This document shows, piece after piece, positions 18,379-27,499 of a DNA stretch of 64,000 bases. A program made the position numbers and the translations under genes. Every line of letters begins with the position of its first letter. The stretch's first letter is position 1. The notes below the pieces were generated by a model. The model was not told the origin of the DNA and did not search any database. It saw only the letters and a list, made by a program, of their open reading frames with translations. Origin of the DNA: [Clostridium] aerotolerans DSM 5434. GTDB lineage: Bacteria > Bacillota > Clostridia > Lachnospirales > Lachnospiraceae. The stretch is taken from positions 149,028 to 213,027 of the forward strand of contig NZ_JHWJ01000007.1 of assembly GCF_000687555.1 (NCBI RefSeq). The letters run 5' to 3'.

Positions 18379-19260
18379 CTAGCCCATCCTTTTCCGTATA
18401 CTATCCTTATCAATATCTCTGTGCTCTATCTTAAGCCCAAATTCCTCACTGGGCTTAAGCCTGTCGTAGACTGCTTTTGCAATGGTTACGGAACGGTGCT
18501 TGCCTCCGGTACAGCCAATGGCTATTACCAACTGGTTTTTCCCTTCCTGCACATAATTGGGAATGAGGAAATCCAGCATATCATATAGCTTGTCCAAAAA
18601 TACGTCAGCGGTTCCATGCTGCATGACATAGTCCCGCACAATCTTTTCTTCTCCGGTTTTGTGCCGAAGGTCTTCCACATAATAAGGATTAGGGAGAAAT
18701 CTCACATCAAACACCAGGTCTGCGTCAGTAGGAATCCCATATTTAAAACCAAAGGAAAGCAGAGTAATGTATAGATTCCGGTAAGATTCATGGTTAACAA
18801 AAATCTTCTCCAGTTCCTGCCTCAATTCTTTTGTGAGAAGCTTGCTGGTATCTATAATATAATCTGCCTCTTCCTTTAAGAACGCCAGCTTCCCCCGCTC
18901 TTTTAAGATACCGCTGTCAATCCGTCCTCCTGCTGCCAGAGGGTGCGCCCTTCTGGTCTCCTTATACCGCTTGATGAGTGTCTCATCACCAGCATCCAGG
19001 AAAAGGATCTCAAAGGGCACACGGTTTCTGGACCATTCATCAAAAATCCGATTCAGTACCGACAAATCCTCTCCGCTTCGGATATCAATTCCAAGAGCAG
19101 CATTGGGTATGCCGTCCGGATTATTAAGGGTCAGTTCCGCGAACTTTTCAATCAAAGGGATGGGAAGATTATCCACGCAGTAAAACCCCATGTCTTCCAA
19201 CATCTTTAACGCCTGCGTCTTTCCTGCTCCAGACATGCCAGTTATTATTACAAGCCTCAC
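18379..19260 (-). CDS. rapZ: RapZ/YvcJ family nucleotide-binding protein
   Basis: A 293-residue P-loop protein: Walker A GMSGAGKT at residues 8-15, Walker B-like LFLDAGDE near 88, and the C-terminal RapZ domain with GCTGGKHRSV (about 250-259). In enterobacteria RapZ is an RNase adaptor for GlmZ; in Gram-positives YvcJ hydrolyses nucleotides and its role is less clear. The start codon is GTG with an AAAGGAGAA site. It lies in the hprK-murB-rapZ-whiA operon. Confidence 0.94.
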   Translation of the reverse strand: MRLVIITGMSGAGKTQALKMLEDMGFYCVDNLPIPLIEKFAELTLNNPDGIPNAALGIDIRSGEDLSVLNRIFDEWSRNRVPFEILFLDAGDETLIKRYKETRRAHPLAAGGRIDSGILKERGKLAFLKEEADYIIDTSKLLTKELRQELEKIFVNHESYRNLYITLLSFGFKYGIPTDADLVFDVRFLPNPYYVEDLRHKTGEEKIVRDYVMQHGTADVFLDKLYDMLDFLIPNYVQEGKNQLVIAIGCTGGKHRSVTIAKAVYDRLKPSEEFGLKIEHRDIDKDSIRKRMG

Positions 19261-19279
19261 GTTGTTCTCCTTTGCACTG

Positions 19280-20191
19280 TTAGAACTTACCCAGCGTCTT
19301 TACTTCCATCTCAAGCTCTACTCCGGATTTTTTTCTTACCCGTTCCTTAACTTCCTCACAAAGTGCCTTGATATCCGCCGCAGTGGCATGATCTTTATTG
19401 ATCACAAAACCGCAATGCTTATCTGATACCTGCGCACCACCCAGGGTAAATCCCCTCAGTCCTGCATCTTCGATCAGCTTACCAGCAAAATAACCTTCCG
19501 GTCTTTTAAAGGTACTGCCTGCGCTGGGATATTCCAAAGGCTGTTTTTCTTTTCTTCTTCCGGCAAGTTCATCCATCCTGCTCTTAATAGAAACAGGATC
19601 TCCCTCCTTTAACCGGATTTTGGCATCCAGTACCACATATTCCATTGGTATGATGCAGCTGGTTCGATATCCAAGATTCAGCTCAGGAGCTGGAATTTCC
19701 TTTACTTCGCCCTCAGGAGTCAATACTCTTACAGAGCGCAGCACCTCTTTCATCTCAGAACCATATGCACCGGCATTCATTACAACCGCTCCTCCCAGTG
19801 TACCCGGGATGCCTGCTGCAAATTCAAACCCTGTTAAGGATGCCTTATAAGCCTCCTGGGCAATCCGGGCTAAAGAAAGTCCGGCACCAGCCTGAACAAT
19901 CCCTGTCTCCCGGTCCACTTCGCAGCCTGCAAAGCCGTCCATGGATATCACAACTCCGTCAAACCCTTCATCTCCCACCAGAAGATTGCTTCCATTTCCC
20001 AGAATGAAATAAGGAACCTCTTCCTCCCGGCATACACGCAGAACACCAGAAAGCTCCTTTTCCTCGGTTGGAGTTACAAAGCAGGCAGCAGGTCCGCCTA
20101 CCTTGAAGGATGTATGCTTTCGCATCTCTTCCCCTACTTTTATATGGTTTTTATCGGCTGCACCAAGAAGTTTTTCATAAATATCAGTCAT
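19280..20191 (-). CDS. murB: UDP-N-acetylenolpyruvoylglucosamine reductase
   Basis: A FAD enzyme that reduces UDP-GlcNAc-enolpyruvate to UDP-MurNAc in peptidoglycan synthesis. FAD-binding motifs are HTSFKVGGPA (about 25-34), LGNGSNLL (about 70) and AGIPGTLGGAVVMNAGAYG (about 125-143); the catalytic Ser is in YPSAGSTFKRP (about 220), and the C-terminal Glu region is GVELEMEV. This is a type II MurB by length. I prefer ATG 20191, with AGGTG upstream; a TTG at 20203, overlapping the hprK stop, would add four residues. Confidence 0.95.
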   Translation of the reverse strand: MTDIYEKLLGAADKNHIKVGEEMRKHTSFKVGGPAACFVTPTEEKELSGVLRVCREEEVPYFILGNGSNLLVGDEGFDGVVISMDGFAGCEVDRETGIVQAGAGLSLARIAQEAYKASLTGFEFAAGIPGTLGGAVVMNAGAYGSEMKEVLRSVRVLTPEGEVKEIPAPELNLGYRTSCIIPMEYVVLDAKIRLKEGDPVSIKSRMDELAGRRKEKQPLEYPSAGSTFKRPEGYFAGKLIEDAGLRGFTLGGAQVSDKHCGFVINKDHATAADIKALCEEVKERVRKKSGVELEMEVKTLGKF

Positions 20192-20199
20192 CAGACACC

Positions 20200-21132
20200 T
20201 CAATCATCCTGTTTTCTTGACAGGTTTGCCTGGACGCGGTTATATAATTCCTGAGCCGCGTTGTACCCCATCTTCTTTTGTCTGTAATTGACAGCCGCTG
20301 ATTCAACGATAATGGCCAGGTTACGTCCTGGACGTACTGGAATGGAATGACACACCACCCGGTTTCCTAAAAATTCCGTATACTGGTCTTCAATCCCCAG
20401 TCTGTCATATTCTTTATCTCTATCCCAGTCCTCTAATTTAATTACCATATCAATGGCCTGGGTATCTTTTACGCTTTCCACACCGAACAGGGTCTTTACA
20501 TCAATAATACCGATTCCCCTTAATTCGATAAAATGCTTTGTAATTTCCGGAGCTCTTCCGATCAGGGTAGCATCACTTACCTTACGGATCTCCACAACAT
20601 CATCGGTCACCAGACGGTGTCCTCGTTTAATCAGTTCCAGAGCTGCTTCGCTTTTTCCGATACCGCTCTCCCCCATGATAAGCACGCCTTCACCAAAAAC
20701 ATCCACTAAAACTCCGTGAATGCTGATGCAGGGAGCCAGCTTAACTTTTAACCAGCGGATAACCTCTGCCATTAAGTCAGATGTGGTCTTATCTGAAACA
20801 AGACAGGGAACGCCGTAATGGTTGCAAAGAGCCAGGATATCCTCATCAGGAACCTGGCTGCGGCTGTATACCAGGCACGGAATCTGACAGGCTAAAAGCT
20901 TATCATACATCTCAAGCTTTCTCTCTTTGCTCATCTGATTGATATATTCCTGCTCCACATAGCCGATGATCTGCACTCTTTCATTGTCAAAATGATCAAA
21001 AAATCCAGTAAGCTGCAGTGCCGGACGATTGACATCAGGATGGCTTAATACAATTTTATCCGCATCAATTTCGGGAGTCATATTTCTAAGACTCATCTTT
21101 TCGATCAAATCCGTAATCGCTACTCCATGCAT
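20200..21132 (-). CDS. hprK: HPr kinase/phosphorylase
   Basis: A 310-residue bifunctional enzyme that phosphorylates and dephosphorylates HPr and Crh at Ser46. Walker A is GESGIGKSE (about 152-160), the catalytic region HRLVTDD (about 173) and the family signature is in ELRGIGIIDVKTLFG (about 202-216). Cytoplasmic hexamer in known members. It heads the murB-rapZ-whiA-Crh-like cluster, so kinase and target are encoded close together. ATG 21132 follows AAAGGAGCG. Confidence 0.96.
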   Translation of the reverse strand: MHGVAITDLIEKMSLRNMTPEIDADKIVLSHPDVNRPALQLTGFFDHFDNERVQIIGYVEQEYINQMSKERKLEMYDKLLACQIPCLVYSRSQVPDEDILALCNHYGVPCLVSDKTTSDLMAEVIRWLKVKLAPCISIHGVLVDVFGEGVLIMGESGIGKSEAALELIKRGHRLVTDDVVEIRKVSDATLIGRAPEITKHFIELRGIGIIDVKTLFGVESVKDTQAIDMVIKLEDWDRDKEYDRLGIEDQYTEFLGNRVVCHSIPVRPGRNLAIIVESAAVNYRQKKMGYNAAQELYNRVQANLSRKQDD

Positions 21133-21205
21133 GGCGAAACGCTCCTTTTTCCATCTGTTTTTTTCATACTAACACAGATTCCGTATTTTGAAAAGCTTAT
21201 AATGG

Positions 21206-23074
21206 TCAATGAAAAAAATCATAAACACTCTTAGCCGCTCTGGCGTTCATGCCCGGAACTTTTAAAAGTTCCTCCATCGAAGCTTCTTTTATAGGCTCCA
21301 GCCCTTTAAATTCACGCATAAGCGCTTTTCTGCGGTTTGGCCCAATTCCTTCAATATCATCAAGGATGGACTTCACCTGTCCCTTGCTTCTTAAGCTTCT
21401 ATGGTATTCAATTGCAAACCGGTGGGCCTCATCCTGGACTCTTGTAATCAGCTTAAACCCCTCTGAATGCCGGTCAATGGGAATCTCCACATTGTTATAG
21501 TAAAGTCCCCTGGTACGATGGTTATCATCCTTTACCATACCGCAGACGGGAATTGCAAGCCCCAGATCCTTGATAACCTGAAGTGCAATATTTACCTGCC
21601 CACGGCCGCCGTCCATCATAATGAGGTCAGGAAAACGGGTGAAGCTTCCGAACTCTTCATCCACGCCCTTTTCCTTTAGCTCTTCTGCTTCTTTTAATCC
21701 ATGGGAAAATCTTCGGGTCAGCACCTCATGCATGGAAGCATAGTCATTAGCTCCCTTTACCCATTTTATTTTAAACTTTCGATAATCATTACGCTTTGGT
21801 TTCCCATTTTCGTAGACTATCATAGAGCCTACTGACTCGAAACCGCTTATATTTGAAATGTCGAACGCTTCAATCCTTCTGACTTCCGTAAGCCCCAGCC
21901 AATTGCCCACTTCGTTCATGGCTCCAATGGTACGCAGCTCTTCCCGTTTGATCTTTTCCTTATCCTGGGATAAGACAAGGGCAGCGTTCTTCTCCGCAAG
22001 CTCCACCAGACGTTCCTTCTGGCCCTTTCTCGGAACCATGATTTTCACCTTCTGGCCTCGCTTGGCAGACAGCCATTCTTCGATTACCGTATCATCCTCA
22101 AGTCCGGTCTGTACCCACAGCTCCTTGGGAACAAAAGGCGTTCCGGCATAGAACTGCTTTACAAAACCAGTCAGAATCTGCTGGTTATCCTCAGCTGCTC
22201 CGATATTTACATGGAAATGCTCCCGGCCGATCAGCCTGCCTTCCCGCACAAAAAACACCTGAACAACGGCATCCTTTTCATCCTTTGCCATGGCAATGAT
22301 ATCCCGGTCTTCCATACCGCTGTCCGTAATCTTCTGCTTTTGGGCGATCTGCTTTACGCTGTTTAACAAATCCCTGAATTCAATGGCCTTTTCATAATCC
22401 ATCTCTTCTGAGGCAGCCTGCATCTTCTCCTCTAACATGGTAATGACCGGACTGTATTTCCCGCCCAGAAATTCCAGAGCCTGACTAATGGACTTTCCGT
22501 AATCTCCCTTGTTGATATAGCCCTGGCATGGAGCCTGACACTGCTTAATATGGTAATTTAAGCATGGCCGTTCCTTGCCGATATCCCTGGGCAGATTCCG
22601 GTTGCAGGTCCGTATCTGATATAGCTTATGAATCAGCTCTATGGTATCCTTCACAGCTCCAGCGCTGGTATAGGGACCAAAATACTTGCATTTGTCCTTT
22701 TTCATCTCTCTGGAGAACAGGACACGGGGAAAATCCTCGTTTACCGTAACTTTAATATAAGGATAGGTTTTATCATCCTTAAGCATGGTATTATAGCGGG
22801 GACGGTGCTCCTTGATCAAATTGCATTCCAATACAAGGGCTTCCAATTCCGAGTCTGTTATAATGTATTCAAACCGGGCGATCCTCGACACCATCTGTTC
22901 GATTTTTGCCGTCTTGTTTCTGCTGCTTTGGAAATACTGCCTGACCCTGTTTTTTAAGCTGATTGCTTTTCCTACATAGATAATTTCGTCCCTCCTGTCA
23001 TGCATAATATACACTCCAGGCTGGGACGGCAGTTTTTTTAATTCTTCTTCTATATTAAATTCGATGTGGTCCAT
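21206..23074 (-). CDS. uvrC: excinuclease ABC subunit C
   Basis: A 622-residue nucleotide-excision-repair nuclease that makes both incisions around a UvrB-bound lesion. In order: GIY-YIG domain (QPGVYIMHD ... IIYVGKA, residues 18-40), Cys-rich segment (CNRNLP...CLNY...CQAPC, about 155-180), UVR motif (about 205-235), RNase H-like domain with DGGRGQV (about 480), and tandem HhH ([10 protein letters not shown] and [11 protein letters not shown]) at the end. Upstream of hprK on the same strand and downstream of the DUF1653 gene. Confidence 0.96.
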   Translation of the reverse strand: MDHIEFNIEEELKKLPSQPGVYIMHDRRDEIIYVGKAISLKNRVRQYFQSSRNKTAKIEQMVSRIARFEYIITDSELEALVLECNLIKEHRPRYNTMLKDDKTYPYIKVTVNEDFPRVLFSREMKKDKCKYFGPYTSAGAVKDTIELIHKLYQIRTCNRNLPRDIGKERPCLNYHIKQCQAPCQGYINKGDYGKSISQALEFLGGKYSPVITMLEEKMQAASEEMDYEKAIEFRDLLNSVKQIAQKQKITDSGMEDRDIIAMAKDEKDAVVQVFFVREGRLIGREHFHVNIGAAEDNQQILTGFVKQFYAGTPFVPKELWVQTGLEDDTVIEEWLSAKRGQKVKIMVPRKGQKERLVELAEKNAALVLSQDKEKIKREELRTIGAMNEVGNWLGLTEVRRIEAFDISNISGFESVGSMIVYENGKPKRNDYRKFKIKWVKGANDYASMHEVLTRRFSHGLKEAEELKEKGVDEEFGSFTRFPDLIMMDGGRGQVNIALQVIKDLGLAIPVCGMVKDDNHRTRGLYYNNVEIPIDRHSEGFKLITRVQDEAHRFAIEYHRSLRSKGQVKSILDDIEGIGPNRRKALMREFKGLEPIKEASMEELLKVPGMNARAAKSVYDFFH

Positions 23075-23083
23075 GAAAACGAA

Positions 23084-23602
23084 TCACCTCAATCTTGATC
23101 CATCGTACTTATTTTGCAGTTCCAGATGCCGCTTAATTGCGTAATACTTCTCTTCCGGTTCAGAATCCAGCCGTCCGATCTCCAGTATTTCACAAATAGC
23201 AAGAAGCTCTTCCGGTGAAAATTCATCCTTTCTATCGAAAAGAACCTCCAGTTTCTCATGATACGTCCTTGCGTCAAGAAATGCAAGAAGATTTTTATTG
23301 GCTCCCCTGAAATCTTCCGCTTTAGTCTCTGCGGAAGCTTCCACCTGGGGGACTGTTTCCGGGGCTGCTTCTATGTTTATCTTCTCAAACCGGTATTTCT
23401 GCTTTACTTCGGGATACTTCTCATGATCCACCTCACTGACAAACATATCATAAGGGCGGACATATACCTGATAGGTACCGTAAAGCGCCTGATATACCAC
23501 CATCTTTTCCCTTGTTTCCGAGTGAGTGGCTACCGATACGATCTGATACATCTTATCTTTAAAATGTCTGTAAAAATCTCCTGGCCTGGGTTCTTTTTCC
23601 AT
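23084..23602 (-). CDS. DUF1653 domain protein
   Basis: A 172-residue protein with an N-terminal DUF1653 domain (GDFYRHFKDKMYQIV, then TREKMVVYQALYG and VYVRPYDMF) at about residues 7-60. The rest is an acidic linker (80-110) and a helical tail (LLAFLDARTYHEKLEVL). DUF1653 has no established biochemical role. I start at ATG 23602 with GAGGAAAG upstream; a GTG four codons earlier lies inside that site. It is eight bases before uvrC and is probably cotranscribed with it. Confidence 0.8.
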   Translation of the reverse strand: MEKEPRPGDFYRHFKDKMYQIVSVATHSETREKMVVYQALYGTYQVYVRPYDMFVSEVDHEKYPEVKQKYRFEKINIEAAPETVPQVEASAETKAEDFRGANKNLLAFLDARTYHEKLEVLFDRKDEFSPEELLAICEILEIGRLDSEPEEKYYAIKRHLELQNKYDGSRLR

Positions 23603-23617
23603 GGCTTTCCTCACTTC

Positions 23618-24979
23618 CTAATTCCTGGAACCACCTGTGGTTACAATCACAACATTTGGTTTTTTCCTGACGTTTGGTTTTTTATCTTCAGAGCTTTCAG
23701 GCGTGGGCTCTTCCTTGGCCACCTTTCCCTCCAGGCTTTCATAAGCCTTACTGGTCTCCGCCTGGGAGGCACTGGAAGTCGGCCTTAAGCGCTCCAGCTC
23801 TTTTTGTTCTTTTTCCCCTTCTTCTTTGGTAAGAAGCCCTTCCCATGTATAGCGGTTGGAAGCACTCCACAGAATCCACTCATCATATCCGGCATCGTAG
23901 ACCGCCTGAATCTGAGCTCTTACCTCCTTGGGTCCATAGGGAATATAATGATCCAGATATGAGGCAGTAAAGTCCTGAAGCCAGGGTCTTACCACTGCCT
24001 GTTTTCTGCCCTCTTTCCTGTTTTCCAGAAGCTCCTGCTTGGAAAGCTCCAAAGCTGCCAGAACAGTATTGTAGGGCTCTGTATCCGGATGATCAATATT
24101 AAAGTTTCCGTCGCTGTAATGGGATGGATAAATCATCGGGCAGATGTAGTCCAGATGCTCTGCCATGTCATAATAAACCTGTCCCACCCGCTGCGCATCC
24201 ACGTTGCTTCCAATAATTGTGCCAAATACATCGGCTGAAACATAGATATCATGAGCAGAAAGCTTTTTGTATGCGTATTCTATGAATTCCGTAATGACAT
24301 CTGTCTTTGAGCGGCCCCTTGTATCCTTCTCATCAAACACCACCTGATTCATGGAGCTGTCTGTTGCAAAACGGATATAATCAAACTGAACCTCATCAAA
24401 GCCAGCCACTGACGCCTGGGTCCCAACTTCCACAAGGTAATCCCAGACCTCCTGGCGATAGGGATTGACCCAGGGAAGTCCTTTGTTGTCCCGGTGCAGG
24501 CTTCCGTCCTGATTTTTTAATGCCCATTCCGGTTTCTTTTCTGCCAAATAAGGATCGCGGAAAGCCACGACCCTGGCAATGGTATAAAGTCCTCTGGATT
24601 TCAGTTCTTTCATCAGGGCATCCATATCCTTGATGCATCGATCCTCAGCACCGATTTCCTGTACCGTAGGAGCCCCGTCCATGGCAAAGGTAATACGCCC
24701 ATCGTCATTTTTCACATCAATGACAACCGTATTGATCTCAGTTCCCTTAATCTTATCAAGGATTGCCTCCATGCCTTCTGAGCCTGCCATATAGCCGGAG
24801 ATGTAGATTCCCTTCACCTTTACCGGCTTCTTCCCTGGCTGGGCCGAAACCTTAACGGCGCTCTCTTCTACTTCTTTTCTGGAGGAATCTGTTTCCTCTG
24901 ATTCGGTAACCTTTTTGTATCTGCTGCATCCGGATGCCACTAACGAGCACACAATTACTGCCAAAAGCCATCTTTTCAT
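23618..24979 (-). CDS. lipoprotein, putative glycoside hydrolase (DUF4015 / GH13-like TIM barrel)
   Basis: A 453-residue exported lipoprotein: signal MKRWLLAVIVCSLVASGC with lipobox VASGC. A charged linker (25-50) leads to a TIM-barrel domain of the DUF4015 putative glycosyl hydrolase family: VKGIYISGYMAG (about 53), NTVVIDVKNDDG (about 85), DEVQFDYIRF (about 195, acidic residues on strand ends) and YICPMIYPSHY (about 275). The C-terminus is a low-complexity Pro/Lys/Glu tail. Substrate unknown; cell-envelope polysaccharide is a guess. Fifteen bases before the DUF1653 gene, so in the uvrC operon. Confidence 0.82.
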   Translation of the reverse strand: MKRWLLAVIVCSLVASGCSRYKKVTESEETDSSRKEVEESAVKVSAQPGKKPVKVKGIYISGYMAGSEGMEAILDKIKGTEINTVVIDVKNDDGRITFAMDGAPTVQEIGAEDRCIKDMDALMKELKSRGLYTIARVVAFRDPYLAEKKPEWALKNQDGSLHRDNKGLPWVNPYRQEVWDYLVEVGTQASVAGFDEVQFDYIRFATDSSMNQVVFDEKDTRGRSKTDVITEFIEYAYKKLSAHDIYVSADVFGTIIGSNVDAQRVGQVYYDMAEHLDYICPMIYPSHYSDGNFNIDHPDTEPYNTVLAALELSKQELLENRKEGRKQAVVRPWLQDFTASYLDHYIPYGPKEVRAQIQAVYDAGYDEWILWSASNRYTWEGLLTKEEGEKEQKELERLRPTSSASQAETSKAYESLEGKVAKEEPTPESSEDKKPNVRKKPNVVIVTTGGSRN

Positions 24980-25098
24980 AATACTCTGTTCACTTTCTCT
25001 ATGGTTTCAGGTGTCTTATTGTAATAATTATTTAACATTTTACCACATTTTGTAAAATTTACCAGTTAAAAAATTATATATGCCGGATGCAGTCGTTT

Positions 25099-25869
25099 TT
25101 AATATCCGTTTATTTCGTATGCTGTATAATCGTAGTCCCTTTCATAACCAAGCTTTTGGGCCAGGGCAACAGAGCCTAAATTCTGGGCGTCCCAGCTTGG
25201 GTAAAGTCCTCTTTTTAAACATTCCAAAATCAGTTTCGCACCGCAGGCAAGGGCGGCTCCCCGCCGCCTGTAGTCTGATCTTGTGTCGATTTCTATTTCA
25301 ATGCCACCAGGATAGGCCGAATAAGATGATGCTCCCGCAATCACCTGACCGTCTAAAAGCACGGCCACTCCAAGTCCCATTTTCTCGTATTCCTCATAGG
25401 TTTCAAAAAGGGAGCATAAATCTCTGGACCAGCTTTCCGCTAAAATTTTATGATATAAATTCCGGTCAATCATCTCCATGGTAAATGGCTCAGACAGATT
25501 ATTTACAATGCTTTCTAAATATTCTTTATTAAATCCACGGTCATGCTTCTTAATGGCGTATCTTGTCACTTTTTTCGCCTGGGTCTTCCAGACCTCTTCA
25601 ATCTTAGACGCCCATGCTTCATCTCTTGGAACCATGATGATAAAATCAGATTCCCTTCCCTCTGGCTTGTTGCGGATTAACTCCTCCAGGGGTTCTCCTG
25701 AAAAAAAGCAGAAGTCTCCCAGGACGATCTGAGCCGATTTCGGTTGTTCACTATCATCGGCATAGGCTCTCCCCATAACACCGCCCAGACAGGACCATAT
25801 CATGGTTTCTTCCCAGCCAGCAAAAAGCTCCTCTATCACTGAAGTATCTTTTAGTTCAACAATTCCCAA
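25099..25869 (-). CDS. GNAT acetyltransferase (PF12746-like), TTG start
   Basis: A 256-residue protein of the two-part GNAT family related to PF12746. The N-terminal half is a variable domain; the GNAT core has VAVLLDGQVIAGASSYSAY (about 165-183), IEIEIDTRSDYRRRGAA with the acetyl-CoA pyrophosphate loop R-R-R-G-A (about 188-204), and LYPSWDAQNLGSVALAQKLG (about 217-236). The start is TTG 25869 with a strong GAAGGAGTG site seven bases upstream. It follows tag on the same strand. Acceptor unknown. Confidence 0.83.
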   Translation of the reverse strand: MGIVELKDTSVIEELFAGWEETMIWSCLGGVMGRAYADDSEQPKSAQIVLGDFCFFSGEPLEELIRNKPEGRESDFIIMVPRDEAWASKIEEVWKTQAKKVTRYAIKKHDRGFNKEYLESIVNNLSEPFTMEMIDRNLYHKILAESWSRDLCSLFETYEEYEKMGLGVAVLLDGQVIAGASSYSAYPGGIEIEIDTRSDYRRRGAALACGAKLILECLKRGLYPSWDAQNLGSVALAQKLGYERDYDYTAYEINGY

Positions 25870-25887
25870 TCTATTTCACTCCTTCTA

Positions 25888-26445
25888 TCAGTTACTATGG
25901 TAGCAAAAGCAGGAAAGCTGGTGATCATTAACCACACCAACTGCCTGGAGGTAGGAATAAATAGTTACAGAGCCGACAAAGCCCATGCCTCTCTTTTTCA
26001 AATCCTTGGAAAGACTGTCAGATAGCGGGGTCTTTACTGGAAAATTATCATCCTGGTTCACAATGATTTTACCATCAGTAAAGCTCCATAAGTATTTGGA
26101 AAAGGAACCAAATTCCTTTTGAATTTCAATAAATATCCGGGCGTTCTTAATGGCTGCTTCCATTTTTTTGCGGTTTCTTATGAGTCCCTGATTCTGCATC
26201 AGTTCTTCCAGCTTCTCTTCGCCGTAGGAAGCCACCTTTTCCACATCAAAGTTGTCAAAGGCCTCCCGGAATTCCTCCCGCTTCCTTAATATGGTAATCC
26301 AGGAAAGGCCAGCCTGAAATGTCTCTAAAAGGAACATTTCATAAAGCTTTTTATCGTCGTATACAGGAACTCCCCATTCTTCGTCATGGTATTTTACATA
26401 GACCGGTGATTTTTCATCCACCCAAAAACATCTTGTTTTCTCCAT
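25888..26445 (-). CDS. tag: DNA-3-methyladenine glycosylase I
   Basis: A 185-residue base-excision-repair glycosylase that removes 3-methyladenine. Family motifs: CFWVDEKSP with the first zinc Cys (residue 6), YHDEEWGVP with the zinc His (about 20), catalytic-region LLETFQAGLSWITIL (about 40-54), and the C-terminal HQLSCFCYHSN supplying the last His and Cys. ATG 26445 overlaps the map stop (TAATG), and GGAGG lies 13 bases upstream within map. Translational coupling to map is likely. Confidence 0.94.
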   Translation of the reverse strand: MEKTRCFWVDEKSPVYVKYHDEEWGVPVYDDKKLYEMFLLETFQAGLSWITILRKREEFREAFDNFDVEKVASYGEEKLEELMQNQGLIRNRKKMEAAIKNARIFIEIQKEFGSFSKYLWSFTDGKIIVNQDDNFPVKTPLSDSLSKDLKKRGMGFVGSVTIYSYLQAVGVVNDHQLSCFCYHSN

Positions 26446-27317
26446 TATCTGGCTAGTACCTCCGGGCCGTCTTCTGTAATTAAAATGGTGTACTCCCACT
26501 GGGCAGAAAGGCTGCCATCCTGGGTATAAATCGTCCAGCCATCCTTGCTGTCCTGCACCACATCTGCTTTACCGGCATTGACCATAGGCTCTACGGTAAA
26601 AATCATGCCCGGAACAAGCAGCATATCGGTTCCCCTTGTACCAATGTGGCTGACCCATGGCTCCTCATGGAAATCAATACCTACGCCGTGGCCTCCGATT
26701 TCTCTTACCACAGTATAGCCATTGGCATAGACGTATTCAGAAACTGCGGCTCCAACGTCTCCCAAATGTCCCCAGGCCCTGCATTCCTTAAGGCCAAGGT
26801 CCAGACTTTCCTTTGCAACACGTACAAGCTTTTCTGCCTCTGGGGAAACCTTGCCGATGCAGTACATTCTGGAAGCGTCAGCGTAGTAACCATTTACAAT
26901 GGTGGTCACATCTACATTGATTATATCCCCTTCCTTAATGATGCGCTTCGGACTGGGAATTCCATGGCATACCACATCGTTGATAGAGGTACATACACTC
27001 TTTGGATATCCTTCAAAATTAAGGGGGGCTGGAATACCGCCCAGACGAATGGTATTTTCATGAACCAGGGTATTGATATCCTGTGTCGTCATTCCTGCCT
27101 TTATATTCTCACTGACTATGTCAAGAATCTGATTGTTTATAACGCCTGCATGACGGATGCCCTCAATCTGGGCCGGTGTTTTTATCATATGGTGCTCCGG
27201 AACCTCATCACCCATCACTGCATAATTTTCTAATCTTTGGTCAAAAGCCAGATGACAGTTTTTATATTTCTTACCACTGCCGCACCAGCATGCGTCGTTT
27301 CTTCCTGTTTTAAGCAT
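26445..27317 (-). CDS. map: methionine aminopeptidase with N-terminal SEC-C zinc motif
   Basis: A 290-residue type I MetAP that removes the initiator Met from new proteins. An N-terminal SEC-C zinc motif (CWCGSGKKYKNCH, residues 10-22), possibly ribosome- or SecA-related, precedes the pita-bread domain. Metal ligands are in NVDVTTIVNGYYADASRMY (Asp pair, about 130-148), GHGVGIDFHEEP (His, about 205) and FTVEPMV plus WEYTILIT (Glu residues). ATG follows AAGGAGGTACGAA. The SEC-C form is common in Clostridia, which often carry a second plain map gene in the ribosomal operon (not here). Confidence 0.95.
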   Translation of the reverse strand: MLKTGRNDACWCGSGKKYKNCHLAFDQRLENYAVMGDEVPEHHMIKTPAQIEGIRHAGVINNQILDIVSENIKAGMTTQDINTLVHENTIRLGGIPAPLNFEGYPKSVCTSINDVVCHGIPSPKRIIKEGDIINVDVTTIVNGYYADASRMYCIGKVSPEAEKLVRVAKESLDLGLKECRAWGHLGDVGAAVSEYVYANGYTVVREIGGHGVGIDFHEEPWVSHIGTRGTDMLLVPGMIFTVEPMVNAGKADVVQDSKDGWTIYTQDGSLSAQWEYTILITEDGPEVLAR

Positions 27318-27499
27318 TTCGTACCTCCTTCTTACTACACCGTTTTAACATGTTTAGCCGGGAATGTAAAGTGTTTCGGTCAAATAAAGAAACAAGAGAA
27401 AATCTCATGGCTTTTACATCCTTTCTATGATACAATTTATTGATATTAAAGGCAAAGAGTTTATGAAGGCTCAAAACAGGAAACACAATGGAGGAACAA